A stretch of DNA of 18,041 nt, taken from assembly GCA_002385675.1 (NCBI GenBank), contig DGDY01000296.1:1-18041 (forward strand), read 5' to 3'. The translations under genes were made by a program, and so were the position numbers. The DNA comes from Anaerolineales bacterium UBA3940 (GTDB lineage Bacteria > Chloroflexota > Anaerolineae > Aggregatilineales > UBA3940). A model generated the notes under the pieces. It did no database searches, was not told where the DNA came from, and saw only the letters and a program-made list of their open reading frames with translations. Below, piece after piece: positions 1 through 6,531 of the stretch; positions within the stretch are counted from its first letter, which is position 1, and each line of letters opens with the position of its first letter.

Positions 1-1349
1 ACCCGCGCCAGCGAGAAGTAGATCAGCAGGCCCGTGGCATCGACGAGCGTGCTCATCACCGGGCCGGAGATCACCGCCGGGTCCACGCGCAGCCGGGCGG
101 CGATGATCGGCAGCAGAACTCCCATCATGTTAGCCCACAGCACCAGCGCGACCAGCGCGGCGGCGACCGTCAGCCCCAGCTCAAGCGGCAGCCGCCAGAA
201 GAGCGCCATCCCCAGCCCGGCGAGGCCCATCGTGAGGCCCAGCAGCAGGCCGGTCAGAAATTCGCGCGCCATCACCGTCCACACGTCGGAGAAGCGCACC
301 TCGCCCGTCGCCACCGCGCGAATCATCGTCGCGGTGATCTGGTAGCCGGCGTTGCCGCCCGTGCCGATGAGCAGCGGGATGAAGACGGTCAGCGCAACCG
401 CCGCCTGAAGCTCCTGCTCGAAGAGCTTCATCACCGCGCCAGTGAGGGACGCCGTCAGAAACAGCAGCAGCAGCCAGCCGACCCGCTTCCGCACCATGGC
501 GGGGATCGACGTGCTCAGGTAGGTGTGCTCCAGCGGGACGGAGCCGCCGAAGCGCTGCACGTCCTCGGTGAACTCTTCCTGCAGGATGTCGATCACGTCG
601 TCGTGGGTGATGATGCCCATCAGCCGGCTGTCCGGATCGATGACCGGAATGGCGAAGAAGTCGTACTGCGAGACTATCCGTGCCACCTCCTCCTGGTCGG
701 TATAGACGCTGACGGAGATGACATCCGGCTCCATGATTTCTTTGATACGGCGCGTCGGCGGAGAAGTCAGCATCCGCCAGATGGGCACGACGCCGACAAG
801 CTGCCCGTTGCCGTTGATCGCATACAGGTATGACAGCGTCTCAACTTCGGTATCGATGTTGCGCATGTAGTCGAGGGCTTCGGCAACCGTCCAGGTGGCG
901 TCGAGACGGGCGACGTCGGTCGTCATCAGGCGGCCTGCCGTCTCCTCGGGGTAGGCCAGAAGAGCCTCGACTTCAGCAGCCTCCTCGGGCTCCATCAGCT
1001 CGAGGATGTCGTCGGCGCGGTCCTCCGGTAGCTCGGAGAGAATCTCCGCCGCGTCGTCCATCGGCATGACGTCGAGCAGGTCCGCCACCTGCTGGGCGGG
1101 GATCGCCTCGACAAGCTCACGCGTGATCTCGGTGAGCGTCTCGTCAAGCACCTCGGCGGCGACATCCGCCTGAAGCAGCTGGAAGATCTCGACGCGCTGC
1201 GTCTCGTTCAGTAGCTCCAGCAGGTCGGCAATATCCGCCGGGTGCTGCGAGCGGAGGAACTCAAGGAGGCCGTTGAAGTCCTGCGCTTCAAGCAGTTGCT
1301 CAACGCGCGCCTGTACTTCATACAGACCAGGGGTCATATGAGGCGCCAT
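1..1349 (-). CDS. mgtE: Magnesium transporter MgtE (3' end cut by window edge)
   Basis: This is an inner-membrane, Mg2+-gated magnesium channel/transporter. I read 449 complete residues, and by comparison with the family only a few C-terminal residues and the stop codon are missing. Residues 1-135 form the helical MgtE N domain, rich in acidic and Leu/Ala repeats. Two CBS domains follow at about 141-200 and 205-260, then a membrane domain from about 288. The family signatures PLE (272-274), GTGGNAG (329-335) and LVDATGLLIYF (435-445) are present; Asp437 matches the conserved pore aspartate of the last helix. The chosen ATG at 1349 has AAAGGAG seven bases upstream. In-frame ATGs at 1367 (no Shine-Dalgarno) and 1337 are less likely. 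The gene lies behind its own promoter and a structured leader, so cotranscription with the lipoprotein genes upstream is unlikely. Identity is nearly certain. Confidence 0.96.
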   Translation of the reverse strand, partial: MAPHMTPGLYEVQARVEQLLEAQDFNGLLEFLRSQHPADIADLLELLNETQRVEIFQLLQADVAAEVLDETLTEITRELVEAIPAQQVADLLDVMPMDDAAEILSELPEDRADDILELMEPEEAAEVEALLAYPEETAGRLMTTDVARLDATWTVAEALDYMRNIDTEVETLSYLYAINGNGQLVGVVPIWRMLTSPPTRRIKEIMEPDVISVSVYTDQEEVARIVSQYDFFAIPVIDPDSRLMGIITHDDVIDILQEEFTEDVQRFGGSVPLEHTYLSTSIPAMVRKRVGWLLLLFLTASLTGAVMKLFEQELQAAVALTVFIPLLIGTGGNAGYQITATMIRAVATGEVRFSDVWTVMAREFLTGLLLGLTMGLAGLGMALFWRLPLELGLTVAAALVALVLWANMMGVLLPIIAARLRVDPAVISGPVMSTLVDATGLLIYFSLAR

Positions 1350-1353
1350 AGCC

Positions 1354-1430
1354 GCGCTCCTTTCCATGTGCTTGGGCAGGAGCGCCACTAGGCTTATCTA
1401 GAAGCAGAGATCAGCCGGGGGACGCTCCTA
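1354..1430 (-). promoter_or_regulatory. Candidate two-state RNA switch over the mgtE ribosome binding site
   Basis: On the minus strand GCGCTCCT (1385-1378) is an exact 8-base complement of AGGAGCGC (1361-1354), the mgtE Shine-Dalgarno region, with a 16-nt loop. The same strand also pairs with GGTAGGAGCG (1432-1423) as CGCTCCTGCC (1384-1375): ten pairs, one of them G-U. The two helices exclude each other, so the upstream helix would leave the ribosome site free and the downstream helix would hide it. There is no U-tract, so control would be at translation. The mutually exclusive pairing is read from the sequence; its function is inferred. It does not resemble the M-box (ykoK) core. Confidence 0.5.
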
Positions 1431-1481
1431 CCAGAGCGTATAGAGTTGTAATTTGCTCTTACTGGGAGGTTGGTCGTCCAT
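1428..1481 (-). CDS. Putative 17-residue leader peptide of mgtE
   Basis: A short frame in the mgtE leader encodes MDDQPPSKSKLQLYTLW. Its ATG at 1481 follows GGAG with a four-base gap, which is short but workable. The stop codon TAG (1430-1428) lies inside the 5' arm of the upstream hairpin of the candidate switch. The Asp-Asp start followed by Pro-Pro recalls MgtL, the 17-residue proline-containing acidic-start leader peptide of enterobacterial mgtA, where ribosome behaviour on the leader depends on Mg2+. The resemblance is in layout and composition only; the peptide has no homology I can claim. It is too short for statistical coding evidence and could be chance. Confidence 0.4.
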   Translation of the reverse strand: MDDQPPSKSKLQLYTLW

Positions 1482-1524
1482 GATTCTCCGTGATTGGCTT
1501 GATCTCAGTTTTCAAGCTTGACGT

Positions 1525-1533
1525 AGTATAGCA
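1525..1533 (-). promoter_or_regulatory. Extended -10 promoter for mgtE
   Basis: The minus strand reads TGC-TATACT, an extended -10 element. I see no good -35 hexamer 16-18 bases upstream. Transcription would begin near 1518, giving a leader of about 170 nt before the ATG at 1349. The element directly follows the terminator of the preceding lipoprotein gene, a sensible place for a new transcription unit. Confidence 0.55.
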
Positions 1534-1536
1534 TAA

Positions 1537-1584
1537 AAAGAACCCGCAACCCCAACATAATGTGAGTTTGCGGGTTCATTTTTT
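1537..1584. terminator. Intrinsic terminator, possibly bidirectional
   Basis: AACCCGCAA (1541-1549) and TTGCGGGTT (1568-1576) form a 9-bp stem around an 18-nt loop. On the minus strand the stem is followed by CTTTTT, which would end the transcript of the META-domain lipoprotein whose stop lies at 1600. On the plus strand it is followed by CATTTTTT, although no plus-strand gene precedes it. Confidence 0.75.
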
Positions 1585-1599
1585 CCTGTTGTGAGCGGC

Positions 1600-2067
1600 T
1601 TACTGCTGGCTGTACGTCAGCATGACGTTACCGTTGGCGTCGAGGATTTCAAGCTGCCCGTCTACCAGGTTGACGCTCGCGGCGCTCGCCAGCGTCGAGA
1701 GGTACGTGGACTCCTGGTCCATCACACCCTCCGGCTCAAGGCAGGCCATCTCCGTCTGGATGAGATCCCCGACGGTGAAGGCCGTGCCGTCAAGCTCGTA
1801 CGTGCCGGTGTACTGGTTGCAGCCGGTGTCGCCCACGAGTTCGGTATCCGTGAACGCCAGTGTGGGGGTGGTGCCCTCGATGGGCGGCTGCCCCAGCATC
1901 GACTCAAGCTGCCACGATGTGCCGGTCAGATCCGGCTGGGCGGGGGCTAGCGGGCTTTCGCCGGTGTCGCCCCCCTGCTCGCCGCCAACCTCACCGTTGG
2001 CCGGGGCGCAGGCAGCGAGTGCCAGCACAGCTATCAAGAGTATGCCGATCAAAAACCTATGTTTCAT
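1600..2067 (-). CDS. META/HslJ-domain (DUF306) lipoprotein
   Basis: A 155-residue exported lipoprotein. The signal peptide MKHRFLIGILLIAVLALAAC ends in a lipobox with Cys20, followed by a Gly/Glu/Pro linker to about residue 42. The rest is one META domain: TSWQLESM near the start, then the family's GCNQYTGTYEL core, MACLEPEGVMDQE and a final LEILDANGNVMLTY strand. META/HslJ proteins are small envelope proteins linked in E. coli to heat-shock and novobiocin tolerance; the role here is unknown. The ATG at 2067 is preferred because AGGAG lies ten bases upstream and it starts directly at the signal peptide; an in-frame ATG at 2088 would add seven residues. The gene follows the triple-domain lipoprotein by about 80 bases on the same strand and is probably cotranscribed with it. 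Confidence 0.88.
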   Translation of the reverse strand: MKHRFLIGILLIAVLALAACAPANGEVGGEQGGDTGESPLAPAQPDLTGTSWQLESMLGQPPIEGTTPTLAFTDTELVGDTGCNQYTGTYELDGTAFTVGDLIQTEMACLEPEGVMDQESTYLSTLASAASVNLVDGQLEILDANGNVMLTYSQQ

Positions 2068-2147
2068 ACCTACACTGCTCCTATCCATACCTGACTACCA
2101 CTACCATGACCCTATCAGGGGGCCGCAGAAGGTTGCAAACCGGCCTG

Positions 2148-3350
2148 CTACTCGATCTCCACTTCCATCGTGAAGTTCACCGGCTGGTCGGCGGAACGCA
2201 CATGGATGATGTAGTCCTGGCTGATGGTCAACTCCGTCTCGAAGTCGGGGCCGCCGCCCATACCGCTCTTCAGCACCGAGCCGTCCACGCCGTAGATCGA
2301 CGTCTGGACACCAGCATCGGGCGTCACGTCGATCCGCATGGTCTGCCCGGCCTGCGCGCGGATGACGAAGTGATGGCTGTCCGTCGCACCGAGGCGGGCC
2401 GACACCTCCGCCGAGGTTGCGCCCCGCGCAAACGTGATGCGCTCAGGGATGAGCACGTTCATCGTGTAGGAGACCGCCTGCTCCCCGGCGGACACGCTGA
2501 AGATGTAGTCCTGAGTGCTGGGCACAACCCCGCGGAAGAACGCGCCTTCGCCCATGCCGCTGCGCAGGACGGTCCCATCTGCGCCGTATACGACAAGCTG
2601 GACGCCCTGCTGCGGCTCCACACTCACCTCAACAAGCTGGTCTGCAAGGACGCGCAGCACGTAGCTATCCGTCTCGCGGGAGCCGAGGTCGCCGGTAACG
2701 ACCGCTGCCGTCGAGCCTGTCTCGAACGAGACGCGCTGCGGGATCAGGATGTTCATCGTGTAGGAAACAGCCTGCTCCCCGGCAGTCAGTTGGATGATGT
2801 AGTCCTGAGTGCTGGGCACAACACCCCGGAAGAACGAGCCCTCGCCCATGCCGCTGCGCAGCACGGTCCCATCCGCCCCATAGATGACAAGCTGGACGGC
2901 ATTCTGCGGCTCGACGCTCACCTCGATGAGCTGGCCTTCAAGGATGCGCAGCACGTAGCTGTCCGTCTCACGGGCGCCGAGGTCGCCGGTAACAACTGCC
3001 GACGTTGCGCCAGCCCTGAACGAGACGCGCTCGGCATTCGCCGCCTGAGTCGTCACTTGAGCCGACGCCTGAGTCGGCGCGGTGGTCGCGGGCGCGGTAG
3101 TCGGGCCGGTGGTCGGCGCCGTGGTCGGCGGGGCATCCGTCGGCGGGGCAGCCGTATCAGCAGGTGGGATCGCCGTCACAGTCGGCGGCGGAACCTCGGT
3201 ATCGGGCACGGTTGTGGGCGGCGCGGCTTGCCCGTCGGTTTCCGGCGCGGTGGTGGGCGCCTGCGTCTCAGGCACAGCCGGGCCGCTGCATGCAGTCACG
3301 ACAAGAAGCGTGACGATAACTGCCAGGAGGGTAGCTTTCCTCCAATTCAT
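2148..3350 (-). CDS. Lipoprotein with Pro/Thr-rich linker and three tandem PPC-like domains
   Basis: A 400-residue predicted surface lipoprotein. The signal peptide ends at VVTAC with Cys21. Residues 22-105 are a low-complexity Pro/Thr/Ala linker that probably lifts the domains off the membrane. Three 98-residue units follow at 107-204, 205-302 and 303-400. Each has the PPC (pre-peptidase C-terminal) beta-sandwich pattern: DSYVLR, hydrophobic strand, VQLVIYGADGTVL, then TQDYIIQL and a closing strand. Units 1 and 2 match at 79 of 98 residues; unit 3 has diverged more. PPC-type domains are usually accessory binding domains of secreted enzymes, but no enzymatic domain is present, so a binding or structural envelope role is likely. 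The Shine-Dalgarno is weak (AGAGA). The specific function is unknown. Confidence 0.85.
   Translation of the reverse strand: MNWRKATLLAVIVTLLVVTACSGPAVPETQAPTTAPETDGQAAPPTTVPDTEVPPPTVTAIPPADTAAPPTDAPPTTAPTTGPTTAPATTAPTQASAQVTTQAANAERVSFRAGATSAVVTGDLGARETDSYVLRILEGQLIEVSVEPQNAVQLVIYGADGTVLRSGMGEGSFFRGVVPSTQDYIIQLTAGEQAVSYTMNILIPQRVSFETGSTAAVVTGDLGSRETDSYVLRVLADQLVEVSVEPQQGVQLVVYGADGTVLRSGMGEGAFFRGVVPSTQDYIFSVSAGEQAVSYTMNVLIPERITFARGATSAEVSARLGATDSHHFVIRAQAGQTMRIDVTPDAGVQTSIYGVDGSVLKSGMGGGPDFETELTISQDYIIHVRSADQPVNFTMEVEIE
2151..3032 (-). repeat. Three tandem 294-bp coding repeats
   Basis: Units lie at 3032-2739, 2738-2445 and 2444-2151 with an exact 98-codon period and no spacer. Units 1 and 2 also match closely at nucleotide level around the GADGTVLRSGMGEG and RGVVPSTQDYI segments, which fits a fairly recent in-frame duplication. 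Confidence 0.9.
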
Positions 3351-3538
3351 GGCCTGTCTCTTTCCACTTTACCTTCTTGCATCAAGCGTAGCACATACGG
3401 GGCGGGCTTTGCCTCCCCGGTTGTATAACGTCTGTGTACAGGCTCCGGTTCCCTCTTGCACCGCATAATCGGCTGCAAATGGTCTCAAACGCGCCCACAA
3501 ATAGTCCTGAAGTCCTACCCCGGCGCGAGCCATGCCTG

Positions 3539-3567
3539 TTGACCGTTAACCACCAGAGTGGTATACT
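3539..3567 (+). promoter_or_regulatory. Sigma-70-type promoter for the aldo/keto reductase-rho unit
   Basis: TTGACC (3539-3544), a 17-base spacer, then TATACT (3562-3567), with TGG just upstream giving an extended -10. This is the best promoter on the plus strand of the window. Transcription would start near 3574, about 400 nt before the first large coding region. Confidence 0.8.
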
Positions 3568-3573
3568 TTCGTG

Positions 3574-3974
3574 CGAGTTTGACTTCTGATTGTCCCTGCT
3601 ATAGACTCGAACAAGAGAACACATCATACGTCAAAGGATTGGCGTGAGTACAACGCCGCTTCCACGCTTGCGCGTTGTCGATGTGTCGCGTTTGGCTTCG
3701 CTGACTGTTCCTGCTCACTCGCACCGGTTACCCAGCATTACATGGTTGGTCCTGCGGACCGCATACCCGAGATCCGTTTAAGAAGATCGTACTGTCCGCA
3801 TAGCACCTCGGACCCGTAGCACGTTCCGCCCGGACTCGGACGAGCAGACAAGCCAGACGAGCAGACTGCAAACTCTCGACATGCTGCCAGCGCTACAGGT
3901 GGCGCTCACGATCCGTATTGGTAGACACCCCCGCTCAGCAGGAGTGCATCTACACCTGATACCGCATCATCACT
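3574..3974 (+). other. Long untranslated leader of the aldo/keto reductase-rho transcript
   Basis: About 400 nt lie between the predicted start site and the ATG at 3975 with no recognised gene. The last 180 nt or so before the ATG are modestly richer in C than G (about 60 against 47 over 3781-3960), as seen in Rho loading sites. A weak GTG-started frame of 45 codons (3644-3781) has AAAGGA upstream but no recognisable product. A small hairpin GGTCC-TGC-GGACC sits at 3748-3760. Bacterial rho genes are often autoregulated through termination in their leader; whether that happens here, across a first gene, is inference. The neighbouring stretch 3351-3538 shows nothing I can name. Confidence 0.4.
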
Positions 3975-4940
3975 ATGACTGAACAACGAAATGTGAAGGC
4001 GTTCCGTCTCGGACCAAACGGGTCGGAGGTGGGTCAGATCGGGATCGGCACCTGGGCCTGGGGTGACCGCCTCGTCTGGGGTTACGGGCGGGGATATACC
4101 GATTCAGACTTGCGAACGGCCTTCGAGATCAGCGTTAATAGAGGTATCCAGCTTTTCGACACGGCGGAGCTGTACGGGTTTGGCCGCTCCGAGCGGCTGC
4201 TCGGCGAGTTCATCCGCGCGGCGGGCGCGCGCGACCGGGTAGCGATAGCTACCAAGTTCGCACCCTACCCCTGGCGCCTGCGCCGGAATTCAGTCGTCCG
4301 GGCGCTGCTCGGCAGCCTGAAGCGCCTGGGGATGGAGCAGGTAGAGCTTTACCAGATCCACGCGCCATCACCCCTGATGAGCCTCGAAGAGATGATGGAT
4401 GGCCTGGCCGACTGTGTCGAGCTGGGGCTAACCAGAGCTGTGGGCGTGTCGAACTTTGGCCCGGAGCGGATGCGGCGGGCTTACGAAGCCCTTGCCCGGC
4501 GGGGCGTGCCGCTCGCCTCGAACCAGGTGGAGTACAGCCTGATTGAGCGAGGGCCGGAGCGGAACGGGCTGCTGGACCTGTGCCGCGAACTGGACGTCAC
4601 GCTTATTGCCTACAGCCCGCTCGGCATGGGGCTGCTGACGGGCAAATACTCGGCGGAGAAGCCGCCGGCGGGTGCGCGGGGGCGACGCTACCCACGTCGG
4701 CTTCTCCTCAACCTTGAACCGCTGCTCGAGCGCATGCGCGCCATCGGCGCGGCTCACGGCGGCAAGACACCGGCCCAGGTTGCACTCAACTGGGTCATCG
4801 CCAAAGGGGCTTTACCCATTCCCGGTGCCAAGAACGCGCGCCAGGCCGACGAAAACGCTGGCGCAATCGGCTGGGCCCTCACGGGAGAAGAAGTCGCCGC
4901 GCTTGACGCAGCGGCAGACCACATACAACCGGTAAACTAA
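3975..4940 (+). CDS. Aldo/keto reductase
   Basis: A 321-residue cytosolic NADPH-dependent oxidoreductase of the AKR superfamily, folding as a TIM barrel. The catalytic tetrad is complete: Asp62 and Tyr67 in FDTAELYGFGRSE, Lys94 in ATKF, His129 in YQIHAP. Later family motifs are AVGVSNF (155-161), SNQVEYSLIER, AYSPLGMGLLTGKY, and the cofactor-phosphate region IPGAKNARQADENAGA near the C-terminus. It is most like the plant/bacterial YajO/pyridoxal-reductase-like AKRs, but the substrate cannot be read from the sequence. No clear Shine-Dalgarno precedes the ATG at 3975. The stop is 22 bases before rho and both share the promoter at 3539, so they are probably cotranscribed, which is not a classic pairing. 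Confidence 0.9.
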   Translation: MTEQRNVKAFRLGPNGSEVGQIGIGTWAWGDRLVWGYGRGYTDSDLRTAFEISVNRGIQLFDTAELYGFGRSERLLGEFIRAAGARDRVAIATKFAPYPWRLRRNSVVRALLGSLKRLGMEQVELYQIHAPSPLMSLEEMMDGLADCVELGLTRAVGVSNFGPERMRRAYEALARRGVPLASNQVEYSLIERGPERNGLLDLCRELDVTLIAYSPLGMGLLTGKYSAEKPPAGARGRRYPRRLLLNLEPLLERMRAIGAAHGGKTPAQVALNWVIAKGALPIPGAKNARQADENAGAIGWALTGEEVAALDAAADHIQPVN

Positions 4941-4962
4941 ACTGAAGATGTAGTAGAAGAGC

Positions 4963-6252
4963 ATGAAAGAAATAAACATTGCCGAAATGGAACAGATGAC
5001 TCTCTCGGAGCTGCGTGAGCTGGCCCGAGAGGCCGATATTGCCGGTTTCAGTCGTCTGAAGAAACAGGACTTAATTCTCGCGCTGCTGCGTCATAAGGCC
5101 GAACAGCAGGGGTTTGAGCTGCGAGGCGGTGTGCTTGAGATCATTGAGGATGGTATTGGCTTCCTCCGGTCCGACCACCTGCTGCCCGGCCCGGATGACA
5201 TCTACGTCAGCCAGACGCAGATCAAACGCTTCAACATGCGCACCGGCGATATGGTCATCGGAGTGGTGCGCCCGCCAAAGGACAACGAGAAGTACTACGG
5301 CCTGCTGCGGGTCGAGGCGATCAACTCGATGGACCCGGAACTGGCGAAAAACCGCCCGCACTTCGAGCGGCTGACGCCGATCTTCCCTGAGCGCCGTTTC
5401 GACCTCGAAACGCGCCCGCACATCCTTTCGACGCGGCTGCTGAACCTGATCGCGCCCATCGGGCGCGGCCAGCGCGGTTTGATCGTCTCGCCGCCGAAGG
5501 CCGGTAAGACGACTGTCCTCAAGGAGATCGCCAACGCCATCAGCGAGAACTATCCTGAAGTTCACCTGATGGTCGTGCTCATCGGCGAGCGTCCCGAGGA
5601 AGTCACCGACATGGATCGCTCGGTCGAGGCTGAGGTCGTGGCCTCGACGTTCGACGAGACGTGGCAGAACCAGGTGCGCGTCAGCGAGATGGCACTGGAG
5701 CGGGCCAAGCGGCTCGTCGAGAGCGGACGCGACGTGGTCATCCTGATGGACAGCATCACCCGCCTCTCGCGTGCGTACAACCTGGTTGTGCCGCCGAGCG
5801 GGCGCACGCTGTCCGGTGGCCTCGACCCGAGCGCGCTGTACCCGCCGAAGCGCTTCTTCGGCGCAGCCCGCAACATCGAGGAAGGGGGCTCGCTGACCAT
5901 CATCGCAACCTGCCTGGTCGATACCGGCTCCCGTATGGACGACGTCATTTACGAGGAGTTCAAGGGCACGGGCAACATGGAACTACATCTGTCGCGCAAG
6001 CTGCAGGAGCGCCGCATCTTCCCGGCCTTCGACATCGATCGCTCCAGCACGCGCCGCGAAGAACTGCTGCTCGGCCCGGACGTGCTCCAGCGGGTATGGC
6101 TGATGCGCCGCATGCTCCAGCAGATGATGGCCCCGCCGCCGGGTGGTGCCGGCATGGATGCCGCCGCCGCCACCGAGGCCCTCATCGACCAGCTTCGCCG
6201 GACGGAGACCAACGAGCAGTTCCTCGAGATGCTGACGGCGGCCTCCCGGTAG
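4963..6252 (+). CDS. rho: Transcription termination factor Rho
   Basis: A 429-residue hexameric RNA-dependent ATPase that ends transcription at C-rich untranslated RNA. Domains in order: Rho N-terminal helical domain (about 10-50, LSELRELAREADIAGFSRLKK), cold-shock RNA-binding domain (about 53-120, GGVLEIIEDGIGFLR), and the RecA-like motor. The Walker A is PPKAGKTT (177-184) and the Walker B DVVILMDSITR (Asp263). The secondary RNA-binding Q-loop PPSGRTLSGG and R-loop EEFKGTGNMELHLSR are intact. It lacks the long N-terminal insertion found in many actinobacterial Rho proteins. The only unusual point is a short Pro/Gly/Ala-rich insertion (APPPGGAGMDAAAA) before the final helices. AGAAGAG stands one base before the ATG. 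An intact Rho implies functional factor-dependent termination, consistent with the missing intrinsic terminator after this gene. Confidence 0.98.
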   Translation: MKEINIAEMEQMTLSELRELAREADIAGFSRLKKQDLILALLRHKAEQQGFELRGGVLEIIEDGIGFLRSDHLLPGPDDIYVSQTQIKRFNMRTGDMVIGVVRPPKDNEKYYGLLRVEAINSMDPELAKNRPHFERLTPIFPERRFDLETRPHILSTRLLNLIAPIGRGQRGLIVSPPKAGKTTVLKEIANAISENYPEVHLMVVLIGERPEEVTDMDRSVEAEVVASTFDETWQNQVRVSEMALERAKRLVESGRDVVILMDSITRLSRAYNLVVPPSGRTLSGGLDPSALYPPKRFFGAARNIEEGGSLTIIATCLVDTGSRMDDVIYEEFKGTGNMELHLSRKLQERRIFPAFDIDRSSTRREELLLGPDVLQRVWLMRRMLQQMMAPPPGGAGMDAAAATEALIDQLRRTETNEQFLEMLTAASR

Positions 6253-6262
6253 CCAACGCTGC

Positions 6263-6291
6263 TTGACAGCCATCGCCAATCTGACTAAATT
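6263..6291 (+). promoter_or_regulatory. Promoter candidate between rho and the nitrilase-like gene
   Basis: TTGACA (6263-6268), a 17-base spacer and TAAATT (6286-6291), starting 11 bases after the rho stop. The -35 is a consensus match; the -10 is fair. It would produce a leader of about 230 nt before the ATG at 6532. Confidence 0.5.
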
Positions 6292-6395
6292 CAGGGGCGC
6301 TGCATCGCCACCCCTCCACGCCGCGCGCGTCGGGCGGGTGGTGCTGCGCGCCCGTTCTGCCGGGGCGCCTGCGGGCGTTCCCCGCGCGATCGGGG

Positions 6396-6423
6396 TATAA
6401 TCAATAGGAACAAACGTTCTATT
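6396..6423 (+). promoter_or_regulatory. TATAAT box followed by LexA-like operator
   Basis: A perfect TATAAT (6396-6401) is followed at once by GAAC-AAAC-GTTC (6408-6419), an inverted repeat over the expected start site. Imperfect outer arms AATA (6403-6406) and TATT (6420-6423) extend it. The core fits the Gram-positive LexA consensus GAAC-RNRY-GTTY. No good -35 is visible for this box. Binding by LexA or another repressor is inference. Confidence 0.4.
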
Positions 6424-6531
6424 CTGACCTAGCATCACAGCCCGGCAAGGCCGCCGCCGGACCAGCTACGCGCCGCCCTCCACCCACTGAATGCGGCGAG
6501 CGCCGGGCCACCAGCAACCTAAGGAGCACAC

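Noticed and set aside
1354..1518. M-box (ykoK) Mg2+ riboswitch in the mgtE leader
   Set aside because: The leader has the right place and a GCTCCTGCCCAAG string slightly like part of the M-box, but the conserved core and its order are not present by eye. A covariance search with RF00380 would settle it.
1860..3428. 522-residue plus-strand open frame
   Set aside because: Antisense to two clear lipoprotein genes; Arg/His-rich low-complexity translation typical of GC-rich shadow frames.
3382..3627. 81-residue minus-strand frame in the intergenic region
   Set aside because: No ribosome binding site, no recognisable domain, and it crosses the strong plus-strand promoter at 3539-3567.
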